Shown here one piece after another: positions 36,313 to 45,137 of a stretch of 64,000 nt of DNA. Every line of letters begins with the position of its first letter. Position 1 is the first letter of the stretch. Source of the DNA: Saprospiraceae bacterium (GTDB lineage: Bacteria > Bacteroidota > Bacteroidia > Chitinophagales > Saprospiraceae); NCBI GenBank assembly GCA_028280415.1, contig JANQLV010000045.1, positions 24,001 through 88,000 of the forward strand, written 5' to 3'. Position numbers and translations under genes: made by a program. The notes under the pieces are model-generated. The model did no database searches. It was given only the letters and a program-made list of their open reading frames with translations, and was not told the DNA's origin.

Positions 36313-37065
36313 ATGCTCAACCTTTTAATCATTGAAGATGATGTCATTGATCAACTGGCTCTTACACGCCTGGTAAAAAAAAATAATCTGGCTTGTAAAA
36401 TTCAGGTGGCTGTCAAAATTGATGAAGCTCGTCAGTTGCTTCAAAATCAGAATTTTGATATTGTTATCTGTGACCTTAACCTTCCGGATGGAAAAGCCTT
36501 TGATCTTGGAGAATTAATCAAAAAGCAAGCCTTTATACTGCTTTCTGGTCACCTGGAAGATGAAATCGTAGAACTTGCAAAAGCATATGGAGCGGTACAG
36601 GTGCTTCAGAAAAGTAGCGAACTCACCCAGTTGACTTCTGTTCAGGATTTAATTGTGCAAATGCTCAATGAGCAGCAAATTCAAAAAACGAAAATGCAGC
36701 GTATTAACTCCCAAAAAGCTAAATTCAATCTCCAAAATCTCATGAATACGTTCGACAATCAAACCGAACCCGTTTCCGAGATCATCGAGGCTATTTTGGA
36801 TCAAACACCTAAAATGCTTGAGGAAATCCAGTCCGCTATTGATGAACAAAAGCGTTCCTCTATTAAATTGCTGGCGCATCGACTCAAATCAAATTATATT
36901 ATGATCGGCTTAAAAGAACAACACAAATTAGCCGAACAAATCGAATTGGAAAGCACTGTTTCAGATTTAAAAAAAATAAATTCCGATCTTCATCATCTGA
37001 GATTATCTTTGGCCCCTATTTATCCCGAATTACAGAATGCCTTAAGGCAATTGAAGAATAATTAA
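36313..37065 (+). CDS. Receiver-HPt phosphotransfer protein
   Basis: A 250-residue protein with an N-terminal receiver domain (LIIEDDVIDQLA; phospho-acceptor Asp54 in IVICDLNLPDG; switch Ser78 and Lys100) and a C-terminal histidine phosphotransfer domain, where His189 sits in LLAHRLKSNYIMIGL. There is no DNA-binding or enzyme output. It could move phosphate between the upstream histidine kinase and the sigma-54 regulator or another acceptor. It lies 255 bases behind the kinase gene and 6 bases before the next gene, so it is transcribed with the latter. Confidence 0.88.
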   Translation: MLNLLIIEDDVIDQLALTRLVKKNNLACKIQVAVKIDEARQLLQNQNFDIVICDLNLPDGKAFDLGELIKKQAFILLSGHLEDEIVELAKAYGAVQVLQKSSELTQLTSVQDLIVQMLNEQQIQKTKMQRINSQKAKFNLQNLMNTFDNQTEPVSEIIEAILDQTPKMLEEIQSAIDEQKRSSIKLLAHRLKSNYIMIGLKEQHKLAEQIELESTVSDLKKINSDLHHLRLSLAPIYPELQNALRQLKNN

Positions 37066-37071
37066 GCCCAT

Positions 37072-37542
37072 ATGTTGCTCAATATTGACTATACCCTTTT
37101 TAAAGAAAATTTACACCTTAAGAAAGAAAATGATAAACTAATGGTGCTGGATCCCATTCGCAAAAAATACCTGGTTCTGCAACCAGAGGAACTGGTGCGC
37201 CAATTAGTACTCCTTTATCTTCTTCATGAAAAGAACTATAATAAAAACCGGATTCGTACAGAGCAAGGGCTAAAAGTAAATTCTTTGAACAAAAGATGCG
37301 ATATTTTGATTTATGATCAGAACATTAAGCCCGTTTTTTTAATAGAATGCAAATCTTCAAAAGTAAAAATCTCTCAGGAAACTTTTGATCAAATAGCCCG
37401 ATATAACCTCCCCTTACAAGTGCAATATCTTCTGGTAACCAATGGTATTCAATCCTATTGCTGCAAAATGGATTACGAAAATCAAGAGTATCAATTCCTG
37501 AATGCAGTGCCGGATGCAAAGGATTTGCTTGTTATCAAATAA
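37072..37542 (+). CDS. HsdR_N-type nuclease-fold protein
   Basis: A 156-residue protein that corresponds only to the N-terminal nuclease-fold domain of type I restriction HsdR subunits. The PD-(D/E)xK core is visible: Glu64, Asp77 in RCDILIYD, and Glu92-x-Lys94 in FLIECKSSK. There is no helicase part and no hsdM or hsdS gene nearby, so this is not a restriction system; such stand-alone proteins are widespread in Bacteroidota and their target is unknown. It starts 6 bases after the receiver-HPt gene, an unexpected pairing of a nuclease fold with a phosphorelay protein. Confidence 0.82.
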   Translation: MLLNIDYTLFKENLHLKKENDKLMVLDPIRKKYLVLQPEELVRQLVLLYLLHEKNYNKNRIRTEQGLKVNSLNKRCDILIYDQNIKPVFLIECKSSKVKISQETFDQIARYNLPLQVQYLLVTNGIQSYCCKMDYENQEYQFLNAVPDAKDLLVIK

Positions 37543-37683
37543 TCCCTTTTTTGCCGACAAATTATTCCTTCTAAACTTAATAGTTTTAGCCCGAATATTA
37601 CTATTTTGCAAGCAGTAATAAAACCAAATTTATTGACTCTAAATTGAATTGCTAAAGGTCAATATTCAACCAGTGAAGTACCT

Positions 37684-38646
37684 ATGAGAAAGGACGTAAT
37701 TTTGATTACCGGTGCAAATGGGCAGATTGGTTCTGAGCTAAGTACCGCGCTTCGGGAACTTTATGGAGCGAAACAAGTAATTGCAACGGATATCAGAGAA
37801 CCGAAAGAGCAGAATACCCCATTCGAATTTCTGGATATTCTGAACATTGAACGCTTATTTGAACTCGTCAAAAAATACCAGGTTACCCAGATTTATCACC
37901 TTGCCGCTATTCTTTCGGCTACCGGTGAAAAAAAACCAAAATTTGCCTGGCAAATCAATATGGACGGTCTTTTCAATGTTCTGGAAGTGGCTAAAGAGCT
38001 GAATATTGTCAAAGTTTTTGCACCCAGTTCAATTGCCGTTTTCGGTGACCAGACTCCCCGGGAACATACTCCACAAGATACCGTCCTGCATCCCAGCTCA
38101 GTCTATGGCATTAGCAAAGCCGCCGGAGAGAACTGGTGTCAGTATTACTTTAAAAAGTATGGTATAGATATCCGTTCTATTCGCTATCCCGGAATCATTA
38201 GCTATCAAAGCGCTCCGGGAGGCGGAACTACTGATTATGCAGTGGACATCTTTCACTCGGCCGTCAAAGGGAAACACTACACCTGCTTTTTAAAGGCGGA
38301 TACCCGCCTGCCTATGATCTACATGCCGGATGCCATCCGTGCGACGCTGGAATTGATGGAAGCCCCAAAAGAAAACATTACAGTACGCACTTCTTATAAT
38401 TTAGCGAGCATGAGTTTTACGCCAAAAGAAATTGGTGAGGAGATTCAAAAAATTATTCCGGATTTTACCTTTAGCCATCAGCCAGACTTCAGGCAGGAAA
38501 TTGCCGATTCCTGGACGGAAAGCATTGATGATCGTATTGCCCGGAAAGACTGGAACTGGCGAGCGCATTACGATTTGCCCGCAACGACAAATGATATGAT
38601 TATAAACTTAAAAAAAAAGTTATTTGAATCCTCTCCAATAAATTAG
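37684..38646 (+). CDS. L-threonine 3-dehydrogenase, SDR (epimerase-like) type
   Basis: A 320-residue NAD-dependent enzyme of the short-chain epimerase-like type that oxidises L-threonine to 2-amino-3-ketobutyrate. The NAD motif is ITGANGQIGSEL near 8, the catalytic Ser/Tyr/Lys site is in PSSVYGISKAAGENW near 140, and the RYPGIISYQSAPGGGTTDYA segment is characteristic of this threonine dehydrogenase group. The 2-amino-3-ketobutyrate CoA ligase that uses the product is encoded 84 bases downstream, which makes this assignment firm. Together they convert threonine to glycine and acetyl-CoA. Confidence 0.92.
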   Translation: MRKDVILITGANGQIGSELSTALRELYGAKQVIATDIREPKEQNTPFEFLDILNIERLFELVKKYQVTQIYHLAAILSATGEKKPKFAWQINMDGLFNVLEVAKELNIVKVFAPSSIAVFGDQTPREHTPQDTVLHPSSVYGISKAAGENWCQYYFKKYGIDIRSIRYPGIISYQSAPGGGTTDYAVDIFHSAVKGKHYTCFLKADTRLPMIYMPDAIRATLELMEAPKENITVRTSYNLASMSFTPKEIGEEIQKIIPDFTFSHQPDFRQEIADSWTESIDDRIARKDWNWRAHYDLPATTNDMIINLKKKLFESSPIN

Positions 38647-38730
38647 AATTTATTGCAGCATTCGAATGACTTCATCTGATATCCAGAACCCGATTCCTCA
38701 ATAGTTTTTAAATATAAATAAGCCTAAAAT

Positions 38731-39921
38731 ATGTTTAATAAAGTCGAACCTGCTTTACAGCAAGAAATCAGTGAAATCAAAGAAGCCGGATTATATAAAG
38801 AGGAAAGAATAATTACTACTCCTCAATCCGCAGAAATAAAAACGACCACCGGAGATGAAGTTTTAAATTTTTGTGCCAATAATTATCTGGGGCTCTCCAG
38901 TCATCCCGATGTCATCCAGGCGGCTAAAGATACCATCGACTCACATGGTTTTGGTATGTCTTCCGTTCGCTTTATCTGCGGTACGCAGGATATCCATAAA
39001 GAACTGGAAAGAAAAATTGCCGATTTCCTTGGAATGGAGGATGCTATTCTTTACGCTGCTGCTTTCGATGCGAACGGAGGCCTGTTCGAGCCCTTATTAA
39101 CTGCAGAGGATGCCATTATTTCCGATACTCTTAATCATGCTTCGATTATAGATGGTATTCGTTTGTGCAAAGCCCAACGCTACCGTTATAAAACCAATGA
39201 TATGGCTGATCTGGAGGCTAAATTAATAGAAGCTAAGAATGCCCGAAGAAGATTAATAGCAACGGATGGTGTCTTTTCGATGGACGGAACTATTGCACAG
39301 ATTGATAAAATATGCGATTTGGCAGAGCAATACAATGCCATGGTAATGGTAGACGAATGCCATGCCACCGGATTCATTGGCAAAACCGGTAGAGGAACCC
39401 ATGAATATTGCAATGCAATGGGACGTGTAGACATTATCACCGGGACTTTTGGTAAAGCCCTGGGAGGGGCTTCCGGAGGATTCACTGCCGCTCGCAAAGA
39501 AATCGTAGATATCCTTCGTCAGAGATCAAGGCCTTATCTTTTCTCTAATACCCTGGCTCCTTCCATCGTCGGAGCTTCGATAAAAGTACTTGATTTGTTG
39601 AGCAGTTCAACGGCTTTAAGAGACAAACTGGAAGACAATACGCAATTTTTCCGTTCGGAAATGACCAAGGCCGGATTTGATATCTTGCCCGGTGTACATC
39701 CAATTGTTCCGATTATGCTCTACGATGCCAAACTGTCCCAGACTTTTGCCAATCGACTACTGGAGGAAGGAATATATGTAATCGGTTTTTTCTTTCCGGT
39801 TGTTCCCAAAGGACTTGCCAGAATACGTGTACAAATCTCTGCGGGTCACGAGCGAGAACATCTCGAAAAAGCAGTCGCTGCTTTTGTCAAAGTAGGAAAA
39901 GAATTGGGAGTTATTGAATAG
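38731..39921 (+). CDS. kbl: Glycine C-acetyltransferase (2-amino-3-ketobutyrate CoA ligase)
   Basis: A 396-residue PLP enzyme of the alpha-oxoamine synthase family that cleaves 2-amino-3-ketobutyrate with CoA to glycine and acetyl-CoA. Family landmarks are [15 protein letters not shown] near 47, [17 protein letters not shown] near 77, the PLP-pocket [17 protein letters not shown] near 206 and the PLP lysine in [15 protein letters not shown] near 240. Length is typical. It follows the threonine dehydrogenase gene and ends at a strong hairpin. Confidence 0.94.
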   Translation: MFNKVEPALQQEISEIKEAGLYKEERIITTPQSAEIKTTTGDEVLNFCANNYLGLSSHPDVIQAAKDTIDSHGFGMSSVRFICGTQDIHKELERKIADFLGMEDAILYAAAFDANGGLFEPLLTAEDAIISDTLNHASIIDGIRLCKAQRYRYKTNDMADLEAKLIEAKNARRRLIATDGVFSMDGTIAQIDKICDLAEQYNAMVMVDECHATGFIGKTGRGTHEYCNAMGRVDIITGTFGKALGGASGGFTAARKEIVDILRQRSRPYLFSNTLAPSIVGASIKVLDLLSSSTALRDKLEDNTQFFRSEMTKAGFDILPGVHPIVPIMLYDAKLSQTFANRLLEEGIYVIGFFFPVVPKGLARIRVQISAGHEREHLEKAVAAFVKVGKELGVIE

Positions 39922-39931
39922 TTTTTGCCCC

Positions 39932-39962
39932 TGTCAGATATTTGCAAGTCAAATATCTGACA
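39932..39962. terminator. Strong hairpin between converging genes
   Basis: A perfect 13-bp stem TGTCAGATATTTG/CAAATATCTGACA with a 5-base loop. It lies 10 bases after the kbl stop and just after the end of the small leftward gene, so it probably ends both transcripts. Neither strand has a T tract after it. Confidence 0.6.
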
Positions 39963-39963
39963 A

Positions 39964-40152
39964 TCAATCAATTATCTTTGCTGTTTTAAGCCCTTGCTCC
40001 AATCGTTTGATATGCTGAGGCAAGTCTTTTAGCAATTCAATAGAATTGACATGGTACTTTTGAAAGCATCCATCAATTTGGGCGGCTCTATTAGCTGCCG
40101 AATCCAATTTGGAAAGTAAACCGAAGAGTCTGTTAAAGTCACTGCTGTTCAT
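39964..40152 (-). CDS. Small helical protein of unknown function
   Basis: A 62-residue open frame (MNSSDFNRLFGLLSKLDSAA to KTAKIID) with good helical character and no signal peptide or membrane helix. The amino acid mix is normal for a soluble protein, and the frame ends exactly at the shared hairpin after kbl, which supports it being real. I do not recognise a family. Confidence 0.45.
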   Translation of the reverse strand: MNSSDFNRLFGLLSKLDSAANRAAQIDGCFQKYHVNSIELLKDLPQHIKRLEQGLKTAKIID

Positions 40153-40440
40153 GATTAAGGGATTAAGTTTAATAAAAAATCAATTCAGCACTTATCTCAC
40201 AACTTCAATTTTGTATAATGTTTTCCCGGTTTGTATAGATTGTATCTATTGAGCTACGTCCCGTTTTGAGAATTGTTTCATTAAAAAAGAAATATTTTCA
40301 ATCATTTGGTATAATTTCTAATTTTTCAGGTTGTATCCCAATATTTAAGCAGGACAGGGCACTGGGACGGAATTGTCTCAAATGCCCTGTCCAGGCGGCG
40401 CTTTTGCTAAAAAAACAGCTTTGAATTCCTGTATTGACCT
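40153..40440. other. Intergenic region with long inverted repeat
   Basis: No gene is seen in these 288 bases. A perfect 10-bp inverted repeat GGACAGGGCA/TGCCCTGTCC at 40352-40392, with a partly paired inner segment, lies about 50 bases after the stop of the leftward serine hydrolase gene. It may end or protect that transcript. Confidence 0.45.
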
Positions 40441-41577
40441 TTATTCGTGCTTTTTAATTACTTCTATCACTTCAATTCCTTTTGTCAGCTCAATCAAACT
40501 TTCGCCGGTTCGGTCAACTATTTCAGTATTAAAAAGCAATACAAAGCCCATATCTAATTCTTTTATAAACCCAATTACCGACACCGATCCTGCCGTACCT
40601 CCATTATGCCAGGTCAGCGTAGTATTATCTTCCGATTTATAGATATTGTTCCAGGCCAAACCGACCGTAAAGGGATCATTTAATGTCTGGGTATTCTCAT
40701 GGCTCAGATTAAGGGCATTTTTCAAATCCGAATCACCACCTCCCATATTGGCTTCCAGATAAGTCAACATATCCCTGAGATTAGCTTTGACGCCACCTGC
40801 TCCCAGCGTCACTTCAGACATGTCCCAAATCGAAACGGCTTTTCGATCTCCATCATAGGGTTCTGCAATATTCGTATAGCTTGCCGGAATAAGGGAACAT
40901 GCATCTGCCATGGCCAGTTCATCAAAAATAATTTCCTGAAACAGCGTTTCAAGCGGTTTGTCCTTTATTTTCGCAAGTGTATAGCCCAATAAACCTGTCG
41001 CAAGGTTAGAATATTCTTCTTCACTGCCAATCGGTCGCGGCAAATTATAGCCATTCAAAAAATCAAACATCATTTCCTTGGTATAATTCAGATAAGGTTG
41101 ATCTTCGTCAAAATTTCCATCCGTAAGATTATCGGGCAAACGAGGCAATGAAGAAGTGTGATTAGCCAAATGCTTAAACGTGATTTTTTCACCATTATAA
41201 TCGGGAAAATCAGGTACTTCGGGTAAAAAATCTTCTACGGCATCATCCAGGTTTAATTCCCCATCCAGGACCATATCGGCAAGTACTGTAGCCGTCAAGG
41301 TCTTGGTAATGGAACCTATTTCAAATAAGGTGTTTTCATCGGGAGTATCTCCTTCGCTTTTATTCTTTTCTCCATAAAAGAACATTTCTTTTTCGCCACC
41401 CGGTCTGATAATACCTACAGCAACTCCTACCGTTGTTTCATTATTGACCATAGGCTGGAAAATATTTTCGATTTCCTGAGCGAGTGTAGCGGGTTCAGGG
41501 TTGGGAAGTTCGTCATCATCTTTACAGGCAGATGCCATGAATAAAAGAGCAATTGCCATAATTTTTAATGTTTTCAT
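40441..41577 (-). CDS. Beta-lactamase-family serine hydrolase lipoprotein
   Basis: A 378-residue penicillin-binding-protein-like (class C beta-lactamase fold) hydrolase. The lipobox MASAC puts the lipid on Cys18, and the following KDDDE resembles the Bacteroidota surface-export signal for lipoproteins, so it may face the outside. The catalytic motifs are Ser89-x-x-Lys92 (GSITKTLTA), Tyr189-x-Asn191 (EYSNLATG) and HNGGTAG near 330. Members cleave esters, peptides or amides, and few are true beta-lactamases, so resistance cannot be inferred. It ends a three-gene leftward operon, 14 bases after the alpha/beta hydrolase gene. Confidence 0.88.
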   Translation of the reverse strand: MKTLKIMAIALLFMASACKDDDELPNPEPATLAQEIENIFQPMVNNETTVGVAVGIIRPGGEKEMFFYGEKNKSEGDTPDENTLFEIGSITKTLTATVLADMVLDGELNLDDAVEDFLPEVPDFPDYNGEKITFKHLANHTSSLPRLPDNLTDGNFDEDQPYLNYTKEMMFDFLNGYNLPRPIGSEEEYSNLATGLLGYTLAKIKDKPLETLFQEIIFDELAMADACSLIPASYTNIAEPYDGDRKAVSIWDMSEVTLGAGGVKANLRDMLTYLEANMGGGDSDLKNALNLSHENTQTLNDPFTVGLAWNNIYKSEDNTTLTWHNGGTAGSVSVIGFIKELDMGFVLLFNTEIVDRTGESLIELTKGIEVIEVIKKHE

Positions 41578-41591
41578 AATTGTTTTTTTGA

Positions 41592-42389
41592 TTATTTCTT
41601 TAAAATTTCAATAAGCTTAATGATTTCTCTGATTACCATATCAGGCTGATCCTTGTGGATGAAGTGCCCACTTCCTTCGACAATAATATGTGTGGATGTT
41701 CTGGACAATCCGGCTAAATCTCGCTGAAACTCCAGCCACTTCTTTCTCATTTTCCTGGTTTCCAGAGCAGAAGATTTCTTACCGGCTGTCAGTACAAGTA
41801 CGGGAATATCAGGAAATGAGGGCGCATGTTTAAAATCCTTTTGAGTTTGCTTTACAATTGATTCTTCATAACGTCTTTTCCCTTTTCGCGTCGAGGTAAT
41901 CAGTATATTGTAAAGCAATGACTGCTGTTTGCGGAAATATTCAAACTGGTCGGGATGAGAAGCGTCCAGTAAAACAAGCCCCGCTACCTCTTCCGGATAT
42001 AATCTCGCAAACATATTTACATAGAGCCCGCCAGCAGAATGCCCTACCAGAAGATATGGAGGTTGCTGTCCTACTGCTTGCAAATTCTCGTGCAATTGTA
42101 TCGCGACCGCTGTAACATCCCGAGGTGCATTCTTAAGGTTACTGTGACCGTAGCCGGGGCGGTTATAAGCAAATACACTGCTATGTCTGGACAAGGAATC
42201 AAAAACAGAATGCCAGGTCTTGATATCTTGGCCCATCCCCGTTTCGAAAACAATCGTTGGGCTTCCCGCTCCCCTGCTCACAAATTCTACCTGTCGCCCA
42301 TTTATATTTGTCTGCCGAACATCTTTTAAACTCGTACAACTTGTCGAGGAAAGTATTCCGAGTACCATTAAAAAAGAAAGACTTCTCAT
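41592..42389 (-). CDS. Alpha/beta-fold hydrolase lipoprotein
   Basis: A 265-residue hydrolase with a lipoprotein-type signal (MRSLSFLMVLGILSSTSC, lipidation at Cys18). The nucleophile elbow is LLVGHSAGGLYV (Ser118), the acid is likely the aspartate in LVLTAGKKS or an earlier LLDASHPD region, and the base is the histidine in VEGSGHFIHKD. The oxyanion segment is VFETGMGQD. It is an esterase- or lipase-like enzyme anchored in the envelope; substrate unknown. It lies between the outer-membrane-like gene (30 bases) and the serine hydrolase gene (14 bases). Confidence 0.88.
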   Translation of the reverse strand: MRSLSFLMVLGILSSTSCTSLKDVRQTNINGRQVEFVSRGAGSPTIVFETGMGQDIKTWHSVFDSLSRHSSVFAYNRPGYGHSNLKNAPRDVTAVAIQLHENLQAVGQQPPYLLVGHSAGGLYVNMFARLYPEEVAGLVLLDASHPDQFEYFRKQQSLLYNILITSTRKGKRRYEESIVKQTQKDFKHAPSFPDIPVLVLTAGKKSSALETRKMRKKWLEFQRDLAGLSRTSTHIIVEGSGHFIHKDQPDMVIREIIKLIEILKK

Positions 42390-42419
42390 CTGTATAAATT
42401 CTTTTTTTAATCAGCTCGT

Positions 42420-42974
42420 TTATTGCCCCCAGTTTCCAAATCGAAATGTGATACTGCCGAAAGGTGCAGATAAATCCCCATCATCGAGTGTAATAATATC
42501 GGAGCCCATAACCCACCGGTAGCCACCGCCTATGCCCAAGCGCAACCAGGGCGCAAGCTGAAAATCGACCTCAGCTGCGGGTTTAAGGACCCAAAAATCA
42601 TCTCCATTCTTTTCTATATTTTCCCCTTCTTCATCAATGCCACCATAGCCACCTAAAGCATAGAAGTTCAGAGCTGTTTTTCCTGTTCCACGCCAAAAAT
42701 AACCCAGCATCAAACCTCCATAACCCATATCATATTCATAACTATCCTTTTTCTGACTCAAACCGAAACCACCTCCACCAATGTAAAATTGCTCATTGAT
42801 AAAGCCTGCGCCCAATCCACCGACTTCCATTGTCCATTCACCCGCAAGAGTGGTATTAATGAATAAAGGGCCGCCAAATCCTATATTATTATTCTTGGAA
42901 TCTTCGTTCTGTGCCTGAAGAGGAGCTATTAAAAAGCCAAGCATAAAGCATGAAAAAAAGAGGGATAATTTCAT
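42420..42974 (-). CDS. Outer-membrane/secreted beta-rich protein
   Basis: A 184-residue precursor. The frame extends upstream to 43043, but the ATG at 42974 gives a clean signal peptide (MKLSLFFSCFMLGFLIAPLQ, then AQ). The mature protein is glycine-rich and beta-stranded, with segments such as GFGGPLFINTTLAGEWTMEV and GYRWVMGSDIITLDDGDL, and ends ITFRFGNWGQ, as outer-membrane barrels or surface proteins do. It is the first gene of the leftward envelope operon, divergent from the LytS/LytTR pair. Function unknown. Confidence 0.75.
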   Translation of the reverse strand: MKLSLFFSCFMLGFLIAPLQAQNEDSKNNNIGFGGPLFINTTLAGEWTMEVGGLGAGFINEQFYIGGGGFGLSQKKDSYEYDMGYGGLMLGYFWRGTGKTALNFYALGGYGGIDEEGENIEKNGDDFWVLKPAAEVDFQLAPWLRLGIGGGYRWVMGSDIITLDDGDLSAPFGSITFRFGNWGQ

Positions 42975-43081
42975 AATAATTGTTTTTAATTTGAAAAGAA
43001 ATATTGTCATCTGAATACGAAACAAAAATGAAGACAGAGGCAACCGATTACAATTTTACTTGATAAACAACGGAGCGGAAT

Positions 43082-43120
43082 TGATGAAATGCAGAAATGA
43101 GAAAAACCTGTATTTCATCA
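43082..43120. promoter_or_regulatory. Possible operator, 9-bp inverted repeat
   Basis: A perfect inverted repeat TGATGAAAT/ATTTCATCA with a 21-base gap, so its centres are about 30 bases (three helical turns) apart. It lies in the 297-base space between the leftward envelope operon and the rightward LytS/LytTR genes. LytTR-type regulators bind paired short sites, so this is a reasonable candidate for the operator of one or both promoters. No binding is known; this is inference from position and symmetry. Confidence 0.35.
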
Positions 43121-43271
43121 TCAAAAAGAGGTAGAACATCAATTGTTAACAAAAAGCAGGTAAATATTATGTACTTTGAAGGGAGAGTTGGTTTGGAGAT
43201 CACTAATACTGGTTTTACGAATAAGTACTCTACATTTTACCCCAGTAAACTATTCAATAAAAACATCAATC

Positions 43272-44372
43272 TTGAATCGGTCGAAAAACAAGAAGATCAT
43301 ATTACATCTTTTCATCTGGGCGATGATGATAGTGGCTCTTAACTCCGAATTCCTGAATTTGGAATGGGGCCCAATGTCCAGAGAGCGTAATTCTCTTCTG
43401 ATTCCACTTCTATTCGGGATGTTGATCAATGCGGTACTATTTTATACCAATGCCTACTGGTTGATTCCAAAATATTTACAGACCCGCCAGAAAAAAAAAT
43501 ACTGGCGATTGGCCGTATTATTATTATTTGGACTAAGCATATTGGAATTAAATTTTGATACCCTTTACATTGTTTTCCTACACTTACAAGATGAGCTGGC
43601 TGTTTTATCACCAAGCGAAAAGAATGCAAGCATACTCGAAATTATGTCTATGTTTGCCCTGGTAGACTTATTGATCAATTCCTTTTTCATGGCATTGTCA
43701 TTCTTGTATCGATTACCGCAGGACTGGGTAAAAAACGAAAGGAAACAACAGCAACTTTTACGCGATAAGCTCAGGGCAGAACTCGATTTTTTAAAAGCAC
43801 AGATGAATCCTCATTTTCTGTTTAACGGGATCAACAGTATCTATCACTTAATGGAAGAAGATGTGGGAAAGGCACAAAAAATATTATTGCGTCTGTCTGA
43901 ATTGTTGCGCTATCAATTATACGAATGTAAAGAAGAGTTTATTCCTTTAAAAAAAGAATTGCAATATGTTTCCAATTATTTAGAAATAGAAACCATACGA
44001 AAAGGGGAAGATGCTATTATAAAAATAGATTTACCCCGGGCCAGTCAATTAGAAAAAGAAACCACTCCTAAAATTGCGCCTTTACTATTCTCTCCTTTTC
44101 TCGAAAACGCTTTTAAATATTTGAGTCTTCACTCCGAAAGAGAAAATAATATTTTAGAAGCCAATATGAAGCTCACCGGAAATATCATCCATTTTTTCGT
44201 AAAAAATACGGTCAATACTATTGGGCGAAAAAAAAACAAAAAAACCTCAAGTGGCATAGGGCTGGAAAACGTAAAACGCCGGTTGAATATATTATACCCT
44301 CAAAAACACCAGTTGTCTATCCGGGAAAAAGACCATTGCTTTTTTGTAGAATTAAAAATTGATTTGACATGA
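43272..44372 (+). CDS. LytS-type sensor histidine kinase
   Basis: A membrane histidine kinase of the LytS/His_kinase group, about 366 residues when started at the TTG at 43272 (reading MNRSKNKKIILHL); no ATG fits this spot, and an open frame runs upstream to 43176. Helices are near 9-24, 43-58, 78-102 and 122-146. The phospho-histidine is His181 in LKAQMNPHFLFNGINS, with the ATPase-domain segment near 280 (LLFSPFLENAFKYLS) and GIGLENVKRRLNILYP near the C-terminus. It phosphorylates the LytTR regulator whose gene overlaps its stop by four bases. Confidence 0.85.
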   Translation: MNRSKNKKIILHLFIWAMMIVALNSEFLNLEWGPMSRERNSLLIPLLFGMLINAVLFYTNAYWLIPKYLQTRQKKKYWRLAVLLLFGLSILELNFDTLYIVFLHLQDELAVLSPSEKNASILEIMSMFALVDLLINSFFMALSFLYRLPQDWVKNERKQQQLLRDKLRAELDFLKAQMNPHFLFNGINSIYHLMEEDVGKAQKILLRLSELLRYQLYECKEEFIPLKKELQYVSNYLEIETIRKGEDAIIKIDLPRASQLEKETTPKIAPLLFSPFLENAFKYLSLHSERENNILEANMKLTGNIIHFFVKNTVNTIGRKKNKKTSSGIGLENVKRRLNILYPQKHQLSIREKDHCFFVELKIDLT

Positions 44373-45097
44373 AAATTAACTGCATTATAGTAGACGATGA
44401 GGCCCTTGCACGAAAAGGTTTGATGAAATACATCAATCAGATTGACTTTCTCCAACTCAAAGGTGTCTGTAAAAATGCTTTGGAGGCCAATGCTGTTTTG
44501 AATGAAGAAAAAATCGATCTACTCTTTTTGGATATCGAAATGCCCATGTTGAGCGGTATCGCTTTTTTGAAATCATTAAAACATGCGCCGAAAGTTATTT
44601 TCACAACGGCTTACTCGGAATATGCCATTGAGAGTTTCGAATTTGATGTATTGGATTATCTGGTAAAACCTATTTCCTTTGAGCGTTTTCTACAAGCGGT
44701 TAACAAGGTGCATAGACTTATCTCTACCCATTCTGTTCAAAGTATAAATGAAAATACCAGCGACACTGAAGATGATTATATTTTTATAAAAACAGATCAT
44801 CAATTAGTTAAAATTACGCTAAAAGACATTCTCTTCGTAGAATCCATGCAAAATTACATTCGCATATTTACAAAGACTGAATCCCATATCACTTTGGTCC
44901 CTCTAAAAAAGATATTGGAGATTTTGCCCAAAACGCAATTTATTCAGGTTCATAAATCTTACCTTATTGCCAAAGATGCAGTGGATGCCATCGTAGGTAA
45001 TCAGTTGTTGATAGCAGACCATAAAATCCCTATTGGGCGAAGTTCACGAAAAGAAGTATTGGAGATTTTGGTACGGGACAAGGTTTTGAAAAAATAG
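44369..45097 (+). CDS. LytTR-family response regulator
   Basis: A 242-residue regulator with a receiver domain (CIIVDDEALARKGLMKYI; Asp55 in LLFLDIEMPML) and a C-terminal LytTR DNA-binding domain from about 135 (IFIKTDHQLVKITLKDILFV, ending IPIGRSSRKEVLEIL). ATGA overlap with the kinase gene makes them a coupled pair. The divergent envelope operon (barrel-like protein, alpha/beta hydrolase, serine hydrolase) is the obvious candidate target. Confidence 0.92.
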   Translation: MKINCIIVDDEALARKGLMKYINQIDFLQLKGVCKNALEANAVLNEEKIDLLFLDIEMPMLSGIAFLKSLKHAPKVIFTTAYSEYAIESFEFDVLDYLVKPISFERFLQAVNKVHRLISTHSVQSINENTSDTEDDYIFIKTDHQLVKITLKDILFVESMQNYIRIFTKTESHITLVPLKKILEILPKTQFIQVHKSYLIAKDAVDAIVGNQLLIADHKIPIGRSSRKEVLEILVRDKVLKK

Positions 45098-45137
45098 GTG
45101 TAATTATTTTCAATTAAAAGATATGTAAAATAGAAAC

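Noticed and set aside
37072..37542. Type I restriction system
   Set aside because: Only the HsdR N-terminal nuclease-like domain is present; no helicase, methylase or specificity genes are nearby.
40441..41577. Antibiotic-resistance beta-lactamase
   Set aside because: The class C fold motifs are general to serine hydrolases; the surface lipoprotein form and operon context do not indicate resistance.
43097..43342. 81-codon plus-strand frame before the LytS-type gene
   Set aside because: It overlaps the start of the kinase in another frame and lacks protein-like composition; likely a shadow.
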